Assembly: GCF_932526225.1 (NCBI RefSeq)
Contig: NC_064048.1
Location: forward strand, 1,851,340 to 1,915,339
Direction of reading: 5' to 3'
DNA: 64,000 nt
Origin: Nematostella vectensis
Taxonomy: Eukaryota; Cnidaria; Anthozoa; Actiniaria; Edwardsiidae
Shown: piece by piece, positions 23,501-34,288 of the stretch
Layout: every line of letters starts with the position of its first letter
Position numbering within the stretch: position 1 is the first letter of the stretch
Notes under the pieces: model-generated
Databases searched by the model: none
What the model saw: the letters and a program-made list of their open reading frames with translations, nothing else
Told to the model about the DNA's origin: nothing
Position numbers and translations under genes: made by a program

Positions 23501-24599
23501 CTGAAATACATCAAGACACTGTCACTTTTGATAGGAATTTGCTCTCAGAGGAGGTTAGCAATATGGAATGCTTCTGTAGACTGCAAACTCTTTTCTTATA
23601 AGATTATTAGTATAATATCAATAATAAGTAATACAATTATTTGTAAAATTATATGCTATTGGTAAGTGTTACACATTGCGATTGAGTTTTTCATGTCTTT
23701 TTCATGTCATGTCTTGCCATGTCTTGACAGCTCTAAAGAAATCCGTTGAATAGAAACTACAAGTTGGCTTATGGGAGGTATAAATACACCTTTTTTTAAA
23801 AATGGCTTCACTCGAGAATCCATGTACCATAACCCGAAGTGGTTTATGGGTACCAAACAATTAAGCAAATATACGTCATGGAAAAACCCTAGTATTTCTT
23901 ATACTCCTCTAAACATCCGCATGACATTCAGATATCTAGATTTTTCCATTTTTGCTCCAACCATGACGCAATTCATCAGGATATGTTTAAGTAAGAATGG
24001 ACAGGGCTTCTGGAGGCACGTACCCAGGATTGGCTGAGGGGGTTGCGCAGTCATATGTTTCAATGGAAAAAGGATAGTACTTGATAAACCATGACGCAAT
24101 TCAGGATATGTTTTAGTAAGAATGGACAGGGCTCTTGGAGGCACGTACCCAGGATTGGCTGAGGGGGTTGCGCAGTCATAGGTTTCAATGGAAAAAGAAT
24201 AGTATTTGATAAACCATGACGCAATTCAGGATATGTTATAGTAAGAATGGACAGGGCTCTTGGAGGCACGCACCCAGGATTGTTTTCAATGGAAAAAGGA
24301 TAGTATCTGATAGTATTGTGCACCCCTGTGTACGACGCGCCAGCTCTTGGGCGGCAAAGTGGGCGTGAGGTCCTTAGACCTCGTTATTCACGAGCAAATC
24401 TGCATTGACAATAGGGACCGGGTAGATACGCCAGCAGTCATCAACAATGTTTGCTATTGTTGTTTTGTTGTTGTTATAGTAATTATAGTGAAATAAGTCG
24501 TAACTGTATTAAAGAACGAAAATGATATGGGTCGCCTAGAGTACACAGCCTTTGTATTGATTGATACGCCCAATACAGAAAAAAAATGTTAATACCTAC
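23501..24599 (-). other. Intron of the large gene, with a ~125-bp triplicate repeat
   Basis: Donor G/GTAGGTAT at 24599 and acceptor TGTATTTCAG at 23501. Three direct copies of a ~125-bp unit run from about 23958 to 24310 (AACCATGACGCAATTCA, then GTACCCAGGATTGGCTGAGG). The GGATTGGCTGAGGGGG block is a dispersed repeat that is also found near 16955. Confidence 0.7.
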
Positions 24600-24711
24600 C
24601 CTGCTCTTGCAAAAATCTGGAAACGTTTTCCAAAGCTTCTTCTCCATGTGGCTGCAAATCCCATCCCTTACTTGATTTGGAGCCGCCAAATTGAGCTTGT
24701 GCTGAAGTCAT
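24600..24711 (-). CDS. First coding exon of the large gene
   Basis: ATG at 24711 opens 37 codons: MTSAQAQFGGSKSSKGWDLQ, then PHGEEALENVSRFLQEQ, ending in phase 1 at GCAGG/GTAGGT. Splicing to the acceptor at 23500 continues AHQRLETPVVPAVQMHSSLP in the frame of the 4.4-kb ORF. The phase match and consensus sites support the exon. A start inside the main exon (MHSSLP) is the alternative. Confidence 0.68.
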
Positions 24712-25300
24712 TTCACGACCAATTTATGGTAATCATATTTTGAGATCTCTCAATCTTTTTTATGCTTTTTCTCACACGCCTGAGGAAAAGTTAAGAAGCA
24801 ACACATTTTGCTTTGATGACGTCACAATAAAATAATTGATTGGCCAATAAGGAACACTTAGAATCCCACACGCACGCGCACATGCGCAGTATTTGCTGTT
24901 TTTCTCGCGTGCCCACGTTGCATGCTCCTACATTAATTCAGAGACGTACAGAACAACTGCATCAACAAAAATAAAAAAGGACTTAATGGGACAGTAGTAT
25001 CTGACAGTCGATCGATTTTCTCTTGTTTGACTGTTGTTATGGATAGAGGAATATTTGTCATCAAGGAGGGAAAACGATGATTAGTCCGTGAGACAGGTAA
25101 ACTTTTACTACCAATTCTTGGTAATTAAGTTTAAAAGTCGCAGTTTGAAGAAGACACCGCTTGGTTTCCAAGCCTTCGAGTGCGTTGAATTCGGGCTACA
25201 TGTGATAGATTGTCTGATAAACTAGATCCCGTAAAACGGAGATAACGGGATACCAGAGACTGTAAGGGGATTTCAAATGAAGAAAATGGTGGATTAAGGG
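24712..25300. other. Intergenic, probable upstream region of the large gene
   Basis: No supported ORF. This is probably the 5' region and promoter of the minus-strand gene ending at 19047. It contains CGCACATGCGCAG near 24885, a sequence type often seen in animal promoters (NRF-1-like GCGCATGCGC); this is suggestive only. Confidence 0.35.
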
Positions 25301-25796
25301 ATTTAGATGAATTAAAAAGCTAACTTTTTAGCGGAGCTAAACGCCGCGAAGCGCCGCGTGAGCGGAGCCCCATACCTAAGGAAAACGCATTATACCATAC
25401 CTAAGAAAAAGTGTTATACAAAACAAATACGGTAACAAATATTGGTAACCTATCGACTCGAGTTTTCGTGACGCGATGTCCGTCCGTCCCCAAACAGCAT
25501 CGTATGACAACCAAACTTGGCAGGTGTCATGTAGGTGTCAAGGGGGGGGGGGGTACAACAATATGGTCACATGTTGTGTTACGTCATCGATCATCAACAT
25601 CATCATCATCAACATCATCATCATCAACATCATCATGATCATGATCATAATCATCATCATCATCATGTCCTGGGGGATTGCTGTGTTTTTATACCTCTAT
25701 AATGACACACAAAGGCTACTAGATCGGGAAAATTGCAACATTAAAATATCTGAAGCGTAAAAAACTGTGTGGTGACCATTTTTAGAAAATCATTAG

Positions 25797-26565
25797 TTAC
25801 TAGGAATATCTGCTGATAGTGAATGCTCGGAGCTAAATTTGGAGATATAATAGAGGTGTTCCCATCAATCCGTGAAATAGTTAGTGGTACAGTAGGTGTT
25901 GACACAAAATAAAATTCCGAATGATCTCTTGTTTGCTTTTTTTTCTTGCTCTGTAGAGTTAGTACACACCAACTATTAGTTAGTGTTTCACGGATTAATG
26001 GGAACAGTAAAGGCAATATGTTTTTCCCCTTCAAAGGGAAAAGCATTAAGGAATGCTGCCACGAACAAAAGCCCAATAAAAATGAAGAGATTTGAGTATA
26101 ATACAAGATATAATAACATTGTAATTAACAATTCGACACAACTGGAAGTTTCAAGTGAAAAGCCAGAATTTGAGGCCTTCATGTCATCTGAGTCTACTTC
26201 TATCGAAGGGGAGAACGGGAACGCTCCAGATTTCCAGGGTATTTTATCACCCGAAAATTGTTCGTAATAGATAGAAATGAGTCATAACCGGAAATGTCCC
26301 GCATTCTAGAGGTGCTTAGCTGCATTCCAACAACAACATTCCATCAAACCCCAAAATCCGTCCCCAATATATACATTTCGCGCATGTGCGATACTAATTA
26401 CCGCTGCGCAAAAAACAATTGCCGGAAATAAGTCATCACCGGAAATATGACGTCCGACCCCAAAAACCCCAAAAATCAATCCCGATGCAAAAAAACTCGA
26501 AATAAACTCCCCCTCTGCTTAATTAGAGTTGCTCTCCGTTCGCTACGCTCACTCCGAGCAATTAC
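25797..26565. mobile_element. ~765-bp insertion in the 3' flank of zinc-finger unit 3
   Basis: Unit 1 reads continuously from TAAATCATTAGTTATTACAG to AAGCTCACTGTGTAAATAAG (about 7503-7550). In unit 3 the two halves are separated by about 765 bases. The insert ends are related as inverted repeats (AATGCTCGGAG near 25825 and CTCCGAGCAATTAC at 26551-26564). The inner part carries a second inverted pair (CCATCAATCCGTGAAAT and TTTCACGGATTAATGG). It is non-autonomous, with no transposase ORF. Confidence 0.6.
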
Positions 26566-26841
26566 AGGTGCACCAAGCTCACTGTGTAAATAAGAGAGAG
26601 AAATGTATGTACAAGGGGAGACAGAACAACGTACATCTCGAAATACCGGCCCAAATGGCTTGAAACTTCACCCAGACCATATTTAAGACTCCACTGACAC
26701 AGGTCAGAATATTTTTGAGAGTTTTACGATTTTATTTCGTAGCAAAGTGAACGGCTGTAAACCAGGACACACAAAACATAACGTGGACCATTAAAAACTT
26801 ATTAATACACACAGTGAGCTTGGGGTACCTGTGTAGTTTTT

Positions 26842-27621
26842 TTATGCATGTGTTTTTGCATGTGTTTTCAGGGATCCAGATTGGTTAAAGCACTTGCCAC
26901 ATTCATCACATTTGTATGGTTTCTGTCCAGAGTGAATCATTAGGTGTTTTTTCAAGTTTCCAGATTGGTTAAAGCACTTGCCACATTCATCACATTTGTG
27001 TGGTTTATGTCCTGAGTGAATCATTAGGTGTTTCCTCAAGCTTCCAGCTTCAGAAAAGCACTTGTCACATTCATCACATTTGTATGGCTTCTGTCCTGAG
27101 TGAATCCTCAGGTGTGAATTCAGGGCTCCAGATTGGTTAAAGCACTTGCCACATTCATCACATTTGTATGGTTTCTGTCCTGAGTGAATCCGTAGGTGTG
27201 AATTCAGGGCTCCGGATTGGTTAAAGCACTTGCCACATTCATCACATTTGTATGGTTTCTGTCCTGTGTGAGTCCTTAGGTGTCTCTTCAGAGAACTTGT
27301 TTGGTTATAGCACTTGCCACATGCATTACACTTGTATGGCTTTAGTTCCAAGTGAACAATTAGGTGTGCCCTAAGGTGTGCACGTCTAGTAAAGCACTTA
27401 CCACATTCATCACATTCGTGTGGTTTCTCAGATAAATTCAGTGCTTCTGATACTTCCTCTGCAATATTTTTCAAATCAAATAGTTTTTGCTCAATTTTTA
27501 CTTCCTGCTTGCAGATGAAATCTTGGCTTTGATTAAAAGGTTGCTTTAAATGTTTCTTGTCTGCCATTATTTTCCCTTGACTCTTATCTCCCACTTTATC
27601 TCCCATTATCACTTCCTGTTC
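26842..27621 (-). CDS. C2H2 zinc-finger protein 3, main (finger) exon
   Basis: Together with the exon at 29315-29341 this encodes about 268 residues: MADESCGEK, then EQEVIMGDKVGDKSQGKIMA, the shared leader ending in LFDLKNIAEEVSEALNLSEK, then seven C2H2 fingers ending KTHAKTHA and TAA. Fingers 3 and 4 are identical. Finger 1 has a degenerate linker (HLELKP). The acceptor TCTTTTTCAG/GAACAG is intact here and joins in frame, making this the cleanest two-exon copy. It has the same organisation and presumed nuclear DNA-binding role as genes 1, 2 and 4, but only half the fingers of gene 1. Confidence 0.92.
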   Translation of the reverse strand, partial: EQEVIMGDKVGDKSQGKIMADKKHLKQPFNQSQDFICKQEVKIEQKLFDLKNIAEEVSEALNLSEKPHECDECGKCFTRRAHLRAHLIVHLELKPYKCNACGKCYNQTSSLKRHLRTHTGQKPYKCDECGKCFNQSGALNSHLRIHSGQKPYKCDECGKCFNQSGALNSHLRIHSGQKPYKCDECDKCFSEAGSLRKHLMIHSGHKPHKCDECGKCFNQSGNLKKHLMIHSGQKPYKCDECGKCFNQSGSLKTHAKTHA

Positions 27622-29314
27622 CTGAAAAAGATAAAAACATTTTTTTACAATTTAGTACTGATAAAACTCAAATAGCACAAAATTATATTAATTTATAGCA
27701 CACGCAAAAAAAGGAAACATTGCAGGCCTGTTTTTAAGAGTTTACAGGGGTAGTCAGTTTGTACAAGACACAAGCACACTACATGCACATCACAAAGTAC
27801 ACCTCTGATGGTATCATCTTATTGAATAAAACTCATTTCAATCACAGCCCATCATGTCATAAAAAGATGCCCTTTACTCAAATCCTCCAGGTTTATTCCC
27901 ATGACCTCAAGACACAATGCCCATTTCTTTGTGGATTCTGGAACCCATGACAAATCTTGCCTCCATTACAGGTTGAAAAGCATGTTATGGGATATCTATA
28001 GATATCCATCCAGTCAGAGCCCAAAAGAAAAAAATATTATTATAAATCCACCTTTGCTTACAAAAATCCAAAAGCATAGCATTCAATTATTCCCCAATAA
28101 AGCATAGCATTCAATTATTCCCCAATAGACTTAATTATGTCCAAGGGCACTCTCCCACTATCCTAATAGGTGTATTTTCTATGACATACAAGCAACCATC
28201 AACTAAGGCACAACCACGAGAGATGAGAGATCAGATGGCAAAGCACTGTTGGGTGTTTCACTTTGGCATGCTGTAAAAACTCAAAATTAGGGGGGCAGTA
28301 TCGGTTTATGGTCTCTTTTTTGTAGATTTTTCTTAAAAATACCCTCGGGTCAATGGGTTAAACAAGTGAAATATTTGAACCATAATCGGCCACAAATTGA
28401 ACAATTATTTTTAATGTGGAAAACCTTGTTGAGATATTCATAAAAACACAGAAATTAACACCATGACTTGTTAAATCATTTGTCTTTGTGAACAGTGAAA
28501 TAATTAATTTATCTTGGAAGATTTTAAACCTCAAAATCTGTAAAACGTGATATCTGGTCTAGATGCTATTCAGGTACCATAGGCCCAAATGCTAGATACC
28601 AGAAAAGATACTTGTCGATAATTTTGTAAAAAAAATCTAAGTGAAAAAATCTCGGCGAAAAATGTAAGAAAACAAATATGAATGATAACTAACGCCAGAT
28701 GAAGTTATTTCATTTTTCCATTTCTTTTAGTAACTTTTATCTTTATAGTTATTGGTACAAATGCACTCACTGAAAAGTACTGGCCTTGAAAGCGTTATTT
28801 CAGATGTCTAGTTGCCTTAAATGTCGGTAGAGTAGGTAGTTGCCTAAAGTTTGTATCTGGAGGTGTAAGGGCGTTTGACTGCAGTTTTGTACAGCGTCAA
28901 AGTCTAATCCCCCACCCTTCCATGGGACCATTGAGGTGGGGGTTTCAATTGACTAAAGTACATTATAAATAAATTTCCCCTGCTAGCGGAGATTGTCTCC
29001 TGTTTTTTTCTATCAATTTTCTTATCCGCTTTGTGTGTGTGTTAGTGTCCGCAGGAAAAAACATCTGCCAAAAGCAGACGCATATTATTATTTAAGGGCG
29101 GTTCGCAAAGGCTGCGGAAACTAACAAAAAGAAACTCGAGGCACACTTGGAAAAAATCGAGCGAACTAACCTCAGAGGAGATATTGTCAAAAACAAGAGC
29201 AGCTCCATAAATACATAACAACAGAGGATAACACAAGCACAGAGATAACGTAATCACAGACAAATACTATCCCAGAATCAGTAAAAATGGTAAAAGGAAG
29301 TAGAATATACCAAC
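27622..29314 (-). other. Intron of zinc-finger gene 3
   Basis: 1.69 kb, GT-AG, co-linear with the 9087-10723 intron over most of its length (for example CCTCAAGACACAATGCCCAT and the GCAGATGCATAT-type block near the donor). No additional coding sequence. Confidence 0.65.
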
Positions 29315-29341
29315 CTTCTCGCCACAGGACTCGTCCGCCAT
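29315..29341 (-). CDS. First coding exon of zinc-finger gene 3 (MADESCGEK)
   Basis: ATG plus nine codons and the donor AAG/GTTGGTAT. Phase 0 join to GAACAGGAAGTG gives a fully open 268-residue frame. This copy gives the strongest support for the two-exon structure of the family. Confidence 0.78.
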
Positions 29342-29606
29342 TTTGATCTCTTTTATGAAACACACAGGAAGCCCAACACGGATTCCTCTTGTGACAAATA
29401 TGTCAGACGGGACCCCTGTGGAAACCTCACGGCGACAAAAAGAGGTTGGGACTCAAAATCTCCGAGTTGTTCTTTTACTGTCCTAATGTCTTTTTCATTT
29501 TCTCTTCGCTATTCAGACGTATCAACTAAAAAAACCAATAAAATTACGTAGTGGCTATATGCCCGACAGTCTTAATCAAATAACCCAGTAAATTTTCTAC
29601 CTGGTA

Positions 29607-29607
<1 letters not shown>

Positions 29608-29637
<30 letters not shown>

Positions 29638-30160
29638 GAGGGAGTGAATAGGGGTACGTAAGTTCCGCCGATCCGCTACATTTTCGGGGCAATTCCGTGG
29701 GTCCGCAGATATTTTTTTAGATCCGCATGGTTTGACAAAAGCATCGATTGAAATTCATTTAAAATCCTAAATTNNNNNNNNNNNNNNNNNNNNNNNNNNN
29801 NNNNNNNNNNNNNNNNNNNNNNNNNNNNNNNNNNNNNNNNNNNNNNNNNNNNNNNNNNNNNNNNNNNNNNNNNNNNNNNNNNNNNNNNNNNNNNNNNNNN
29901 NNNNNNNNNNNNNNNNNNNNNNNNNNNNNNNNNNNNNNNNNNNNNNNNNNNNNNNNNNNNNNNNNNNNNNNNNAAATAAGGAATTTGAATTGAGTATTGT
30001 TGTCGGATTTGAATGCTTTTCCTTGTCGTAACACTAAGAGAGTATTCATTATTTATGGCCGAGGGGGGTCGGTATTCAGCACCACACTTTTCTGTACAAC
30101 CCCCTTTGTCAACATTAAAACTTTGCAGACCCGCCCCCCCCCCCCCCCCCCCCCCATGAG
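29608..30160. other. Poly-G tract, 200-base assembly gap and poly-C tract
   Basis: An uninterrupted run of about 30 G (29608-29637) precedes a run of N at 29774-29973, and a run of about 20 C follows at 30136-30155. The gap probably reflects failure to assemble across G-quadruplex-prone homopolymers. ORFs spanning the N run are artefacts. Confidence 0.9.
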
Positions 30161-31740
30161 AAACCCAAAAACTTGTTTGACCCCCTTCCTTCTTTTCAAA
30201 AATCCACAAAACTACGTTTATAACACGAAATATGGATAAATATAAACAAATCATGCAATAAAAACAACCAGGAAATAATATTTCTTATTGTTATAAGTCA
30301 AATGTGGCCTTGGGGCGGTTTGAAACAGTAAAGAATACGTATCTATACCTATATCTATCTTTGCATGCCATATCACTAGTCCATATAACGCAGGACAATT
30401 TTATATTTTACTGCATGGGACTGTCCTAATAAAAGATAAAATCATCCTGTGCCCTTGGTCTGATAGATCTCCCATCTGGTACTCGCGGGGGTGTCCAAAG
30501 CAAAGGTATCCGAGTCAGACTTTTTTACACATTGACCAACCATACCCAGGGGGGTGGGGGGGGGGGGGTGCAGGTGGTGCGAACGCACCCCCTCACCCCC
30601 CCCAGAACGGCCAAAAGTCTACTTTCGGTTGTCAATAAACGTGCTATTTGTAGACAAAACTAAAAAGCATAATCTAGATCACTCTGGTTTAACTTTTTCG
30701 TAGCCAAATCCGACAATAAACGTCCCGTGGAGATTATGCAAAAGGCATAAGAAAATTCCCTTTTTATTCTTTTGGGGGTGGTTAGATCCCCCCTTTCCCC
30801 TTGTTTCCCAGGAAAAATTAGGTCCACTTTTTCGGATTCCGCACCCCCAAGAAAAATCCTGAGTATGGGCCTGTTGACATTTTCTAATAACCTGCCGTAA
30901 CAGATTTCTAGTATATTTTACAAATGCATATATTTCAGTTGTTGTTTTTTATTGATCCTATAGTCAAGCTCCAAAAAAGCCGGCCTGTATTAAGCAGTTA
31001 TCAATAAAGACGCTTCTGTATGAAAACCAGGCTTTAAAATAAAAGTCACGTAATGATAAGTAGAACGTTTAAGAAACCCAATAAATGTAACGCGTTGTCG
31101 CCGGTTCGCGGCTCTTTGGTAGTGAAGTTTGGAGCCTCTGGTCCTTAGGGTGGGAGGGAGTGTTACAAAATATCTATCGATGCCTAAGCGCTGGTCGATG
31201 ATTTGCAGTCAACTCAAGGTTGCTGCTGCACGCACAAATAACGCCACCAGAAAAGGTACTCTGGTTATTGCATTTTTTTTCTGCCCGAAAACTTGTAGTC
31301 GAATCTCCAAAATCTCGTCTTTAAGACTTTTTCAGGGCAAATTAAAAAGGGATTACCGTAATCATTACTTGGTTAAACAAAGCCGCCTTTTTGTGAATTT
31401 GGATTTTAGTTTTGGTAATACAGATACAATGTCTATCTCGCTTGCAAAACGTTCAAAAGTTTTTCAATTCTTCACTGCGCACGAAGTGAACCTTGGACCA
31501 TAAGCTCATCAGTTTTACGGCCCTTTTATATGTCGCTGCCCTTCGAAAAGTGCATAAGTTTTTACTAGATGCGCTAGTTTGCGGGCTAGGATAGGTAAGG
31601 TAGCGTCATTGAAACTGGCAAAATAGCAGCCTGTGTTCCGAGAGGTCTTCGTGGGAATCGATATATCCACGCTGCATATGGTCATCTCAGGTCCCATGGT
31701 CCTAGTTATTCGCACTATTTCGGCAATAAGCTTGCTATCA
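30161..31740. other. Intergenic duplicated segment
   Basis: No gene supported. Around 30545-30605 there is a G-rich and C-rich dispersed repeat (GGTGCGAACGCACCCCCT). From about 30990 the sequence parallels 11060-11560 of unit 1 up to the satellite. Confidence 0.45.
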
Positions 31741-31749
31741 GTTATCAGT

Positions 31750-32345
31750 TACCGTGCGCGCTATCTGTCTGGTGAAGTCTGTACAATGTGCGCTAAGTGT
31801 CTGGCGTAGTCTGCACAGTCAATGCTGTCTGTTTATTAAAGCATGTACAGCGTACGCTATCTGTCTGGTGAGGTCTGTACAGTGCGCACTGTCCGTCTGG
31901 TGAAGTTTGTACAGTGCGCGCTGTCTGCCTGGTGAAGTCTGTACAGTGTGCGCTGTCCGTCTGGTGAAGTCTGTACAGCGTGGGCTGTTTGTTTGCTGAA
32001 GTCTATACAGTGCGCGCTATCTGTTTAGTAATGTCTATATAGTGTATGCTGTCTTTCAGGTAAAGTCTGCACGGTGAGTGCTGTATGTCTGGTGAAGTCT
32101 GTAGAGTGCGCTATATCTTTTTGGAGAAGTCTATACAGTGTGTGCTGTCTGTCTGTACCGTGCTGCTGTTTGTTAGGTGAGGTCTGTACAATGCGCGCTG
32201 TCTGTCTGGTGAGGTCTGTACAATGCGCGCTGTCAGTCTGGTGAAGTCTGAACAGTGTGCGCCGTCTCTTAGGTGGTCTGTACAGAACCCCCTTTGTTAG
32301 GCAATGTCTGTACAGTCAGCGCTGTGCGTAAAACTCTCAGTACTT
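31750..32345. repeat. 32-bp satellite, copy at unit 4
   Basis: More diverged copies of the same ~32-bp family as 11625-12345, in the same orientation, followed by the same A-rich border (GATCTGAAAAGCAAGAG). Confidence 0.88.
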
Positions 32346-33156
32346 TTACACTAAGAGCAAAAAAAAAAAAACAAGATCTGAAAAGCAAGAGGAAAAGAGA
32401 TTATTCTGAAAGAAATCCAGAAGTCTGCACGCAAATGATCATAGTAGCAGAAACAAAGCAGCTGAGAATGAAAGGGTGGAAATATTATCCGTGTAATGAT
32501 GGGCAGTAAGGACTCATAACAGTTATTTAGTAAAAACCCCTGGTAGTGGTTCAAGAAGGCTTTTTTCACCAGCCTTGATAATCCAGACAGTTTGTTTAGA
32601 ATTAGCTGGCTCAAATTCGCTTAACACTTTTAACCCTAATAGAATTTAAATTTTCATGAACATTTAAAAGAGCGTTCACGAGTTTGCACCCAAAAAGGCA
32701 CATTATTTCTTAGTGCAAGGCGCCAGAACTGACTCAAGGATTCCTAGAAACAAATTTATAGCAATTTCTACTCAGATAGCTCGAATTTCCTGTTGGCATG
32801 AATTGTTCCCTTGATGGTTATTGTGCTTTACTGTATGTCATCTGGGAGCATCATCATGATCATCATCGTACATCCCCATCAGCCCAATCAACATGTCTTG
32901 GGGATCATTTGCTGTGTTTTTATACCTCTATAATGACACACACAGGCCTCTAGATCGGGAAAATCCCTTGCAACATTAGCATAATTTGAATCCTAAGCAC
33001 TGCGTGGTGTCCATCCTAAGTAAATCACAAGTTGTGCTCTTAGGCCTTTAAATTTGGAAAAACACGTGCAACACTGATCTTATTTCTATAGCTTCTGTCC
33101 TGAGTCAATAATTGGGTGTTTCTTATGGTTTCCGTTTTCGGAAAGCATTTATTAAC

Positions 33157-34227
33157 TCATTCATCACAAGGTCCAAGATTGGGTAAAGCACTTTTCAAAT
33201 TCATCACATATATAAATTTCTTTCCTGAATGAATCCTTAGGTGTGCTTTCAGGCTCCCAGATTGGGTAAAGCACTTGCCACATTTGTCACATTTGTATGG
33301 TTTCACTCCTGAGTGAATCATTAGGTGCGTCTTCAGGTACCTATGTCTGGAAAAGCACTTGCCACATTCATAACATTTGTATGGTTTCTTTCCTGAGTGA
33401 ATCATCAGGTGTGTCTTCAGGTTTGATTTTACGGTAAAGCACTTGCCACATTCATCACATTTGTATGGTTTCTGTCCTGAGTGAATCCTTAGGTGTGACT
33501 TCAAGGTCCCAGATTGGTTAAAGCACTTGCCACATTCATCACATTTGTATGGTTTCTGTCCTGAGTGAATCCTTAGGTGTGACTTCAGTCCTGCATGTCG
33601 GGTAAAGCCCTTATCACACACATCACATTTGAATGGTTTTTGTCCTGAGTGCATCATTAGGTGTGCCTTCAGGTGTGTTTTTCGGGTAAAGCATTTGCCA
33701 CATGCATCGCATTCGTATGGTTTCTGTCCTGTGTGAATCCTTAGGTGTGTTTTAAGGGCTCCCAAATGGGTAAAGCACTTGCCACATTCATCACATTTGT
33801 GTGGTTTTTGTTCTGTATGAATTGTTAGGTGTGTTTTCAGGGTTCTCGATTGTTTAAAGCACTTGCCACACTCATCACATTCGTATGGTTTCTGTCCTAA
33901 GTGAATAATTAGGTGTGTCTTCAGGTTACCACGTTGGGTAAAGCACTTGCCACATTCATCACATTTGTGTGGTTTATGTCCTGTGTGAATCCTTACGTGT
34001 CTTTTCAGAGTTCCCGATTGGGCAAAGCACTTACCACATTCATCACATTTGTGTGGTTTCTCAGGTAAGTTCAATTCTTTTGATACCTCCCCTGCAATAT
34101 TTTTCAAATCAAATAGTTCTGGCTCAACTTTTATTTCTTGCTTGAAGATCAAAACTTGGCTTTCATTAATAGGTTGCTTTAACAGTTTCTTCTTTGGCAT
34201 TATTTTTCCTTGACTTTTATCTCCCAT
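33157..34227 (-). CDS. C2H2 zinc-finger protein 4, main exon (C-terminally frameshifted)
   Basis: From the conserved MGDKSQGKIM start at 34227 the frame encodes about 356 residues: the family leader (KKLLKQPINESQVLIFK, LFDLKNIAGEVSKELNLPEK) and ten C2H2 fingers. After the tenth finger the frame leaves the zinc-finger register at HSGKK-FIYV. In the next frame an eleventh finger (YICDEFEKCFTQSWTL) is still readable, so a one-base deletion in the linker created the present C-terminus. Fingers 6 to 9 match fingers 9 to 12 of gene 1 almost residue for residue. Presumed nuclear DNA-binding protein; DNA target unknown. Upstream of the ATG the predicted exon leader is out of frame. Confidence 0.88.
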   Translation of the reverse strand: MGDKSQGKIMPKKKLLKQPINESQVLIFKQEIKVEPELFDLKNIAGEVSKELNLPEKPHKCDECGKCFAQSGTLKRHVRIHTGHKPHKCDECGKCFTQRGNLKTHLIIHLGQKPYECDECGKCFKQSRTLKTHLTIHTEQKPHKCDECGKCFTHLGALKTHLRIHTGQKPYECDACGKCFTRKTHLKAHLMMHSGQKPFKCDVCDKGFTRHAGLKSHLRIHSGQKPYKCDECGKCFNQSGTLKSHLRIHSGQKPYKCDECGKCFTVKSNLKTHLMIHSGKKPYKCYECGKCFSRHRYLKTHLMIHSGVKPYKCDKCGKCFTQSGSLKAHLRIHSGKKFIYVMNLKSALPNLGPCDE

Positions 34228-34288
34228 AGCACAGTACAATTTCTTAAGATGCAACAAATGAGGCTAGAATCATTTCCATTCTTTTTTC

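Noticed and set aside
29676-30254. 192-codon minus-strand ORF
   Set aside because: Spans 200 unknown bases and a homopolymer; no coding signature.
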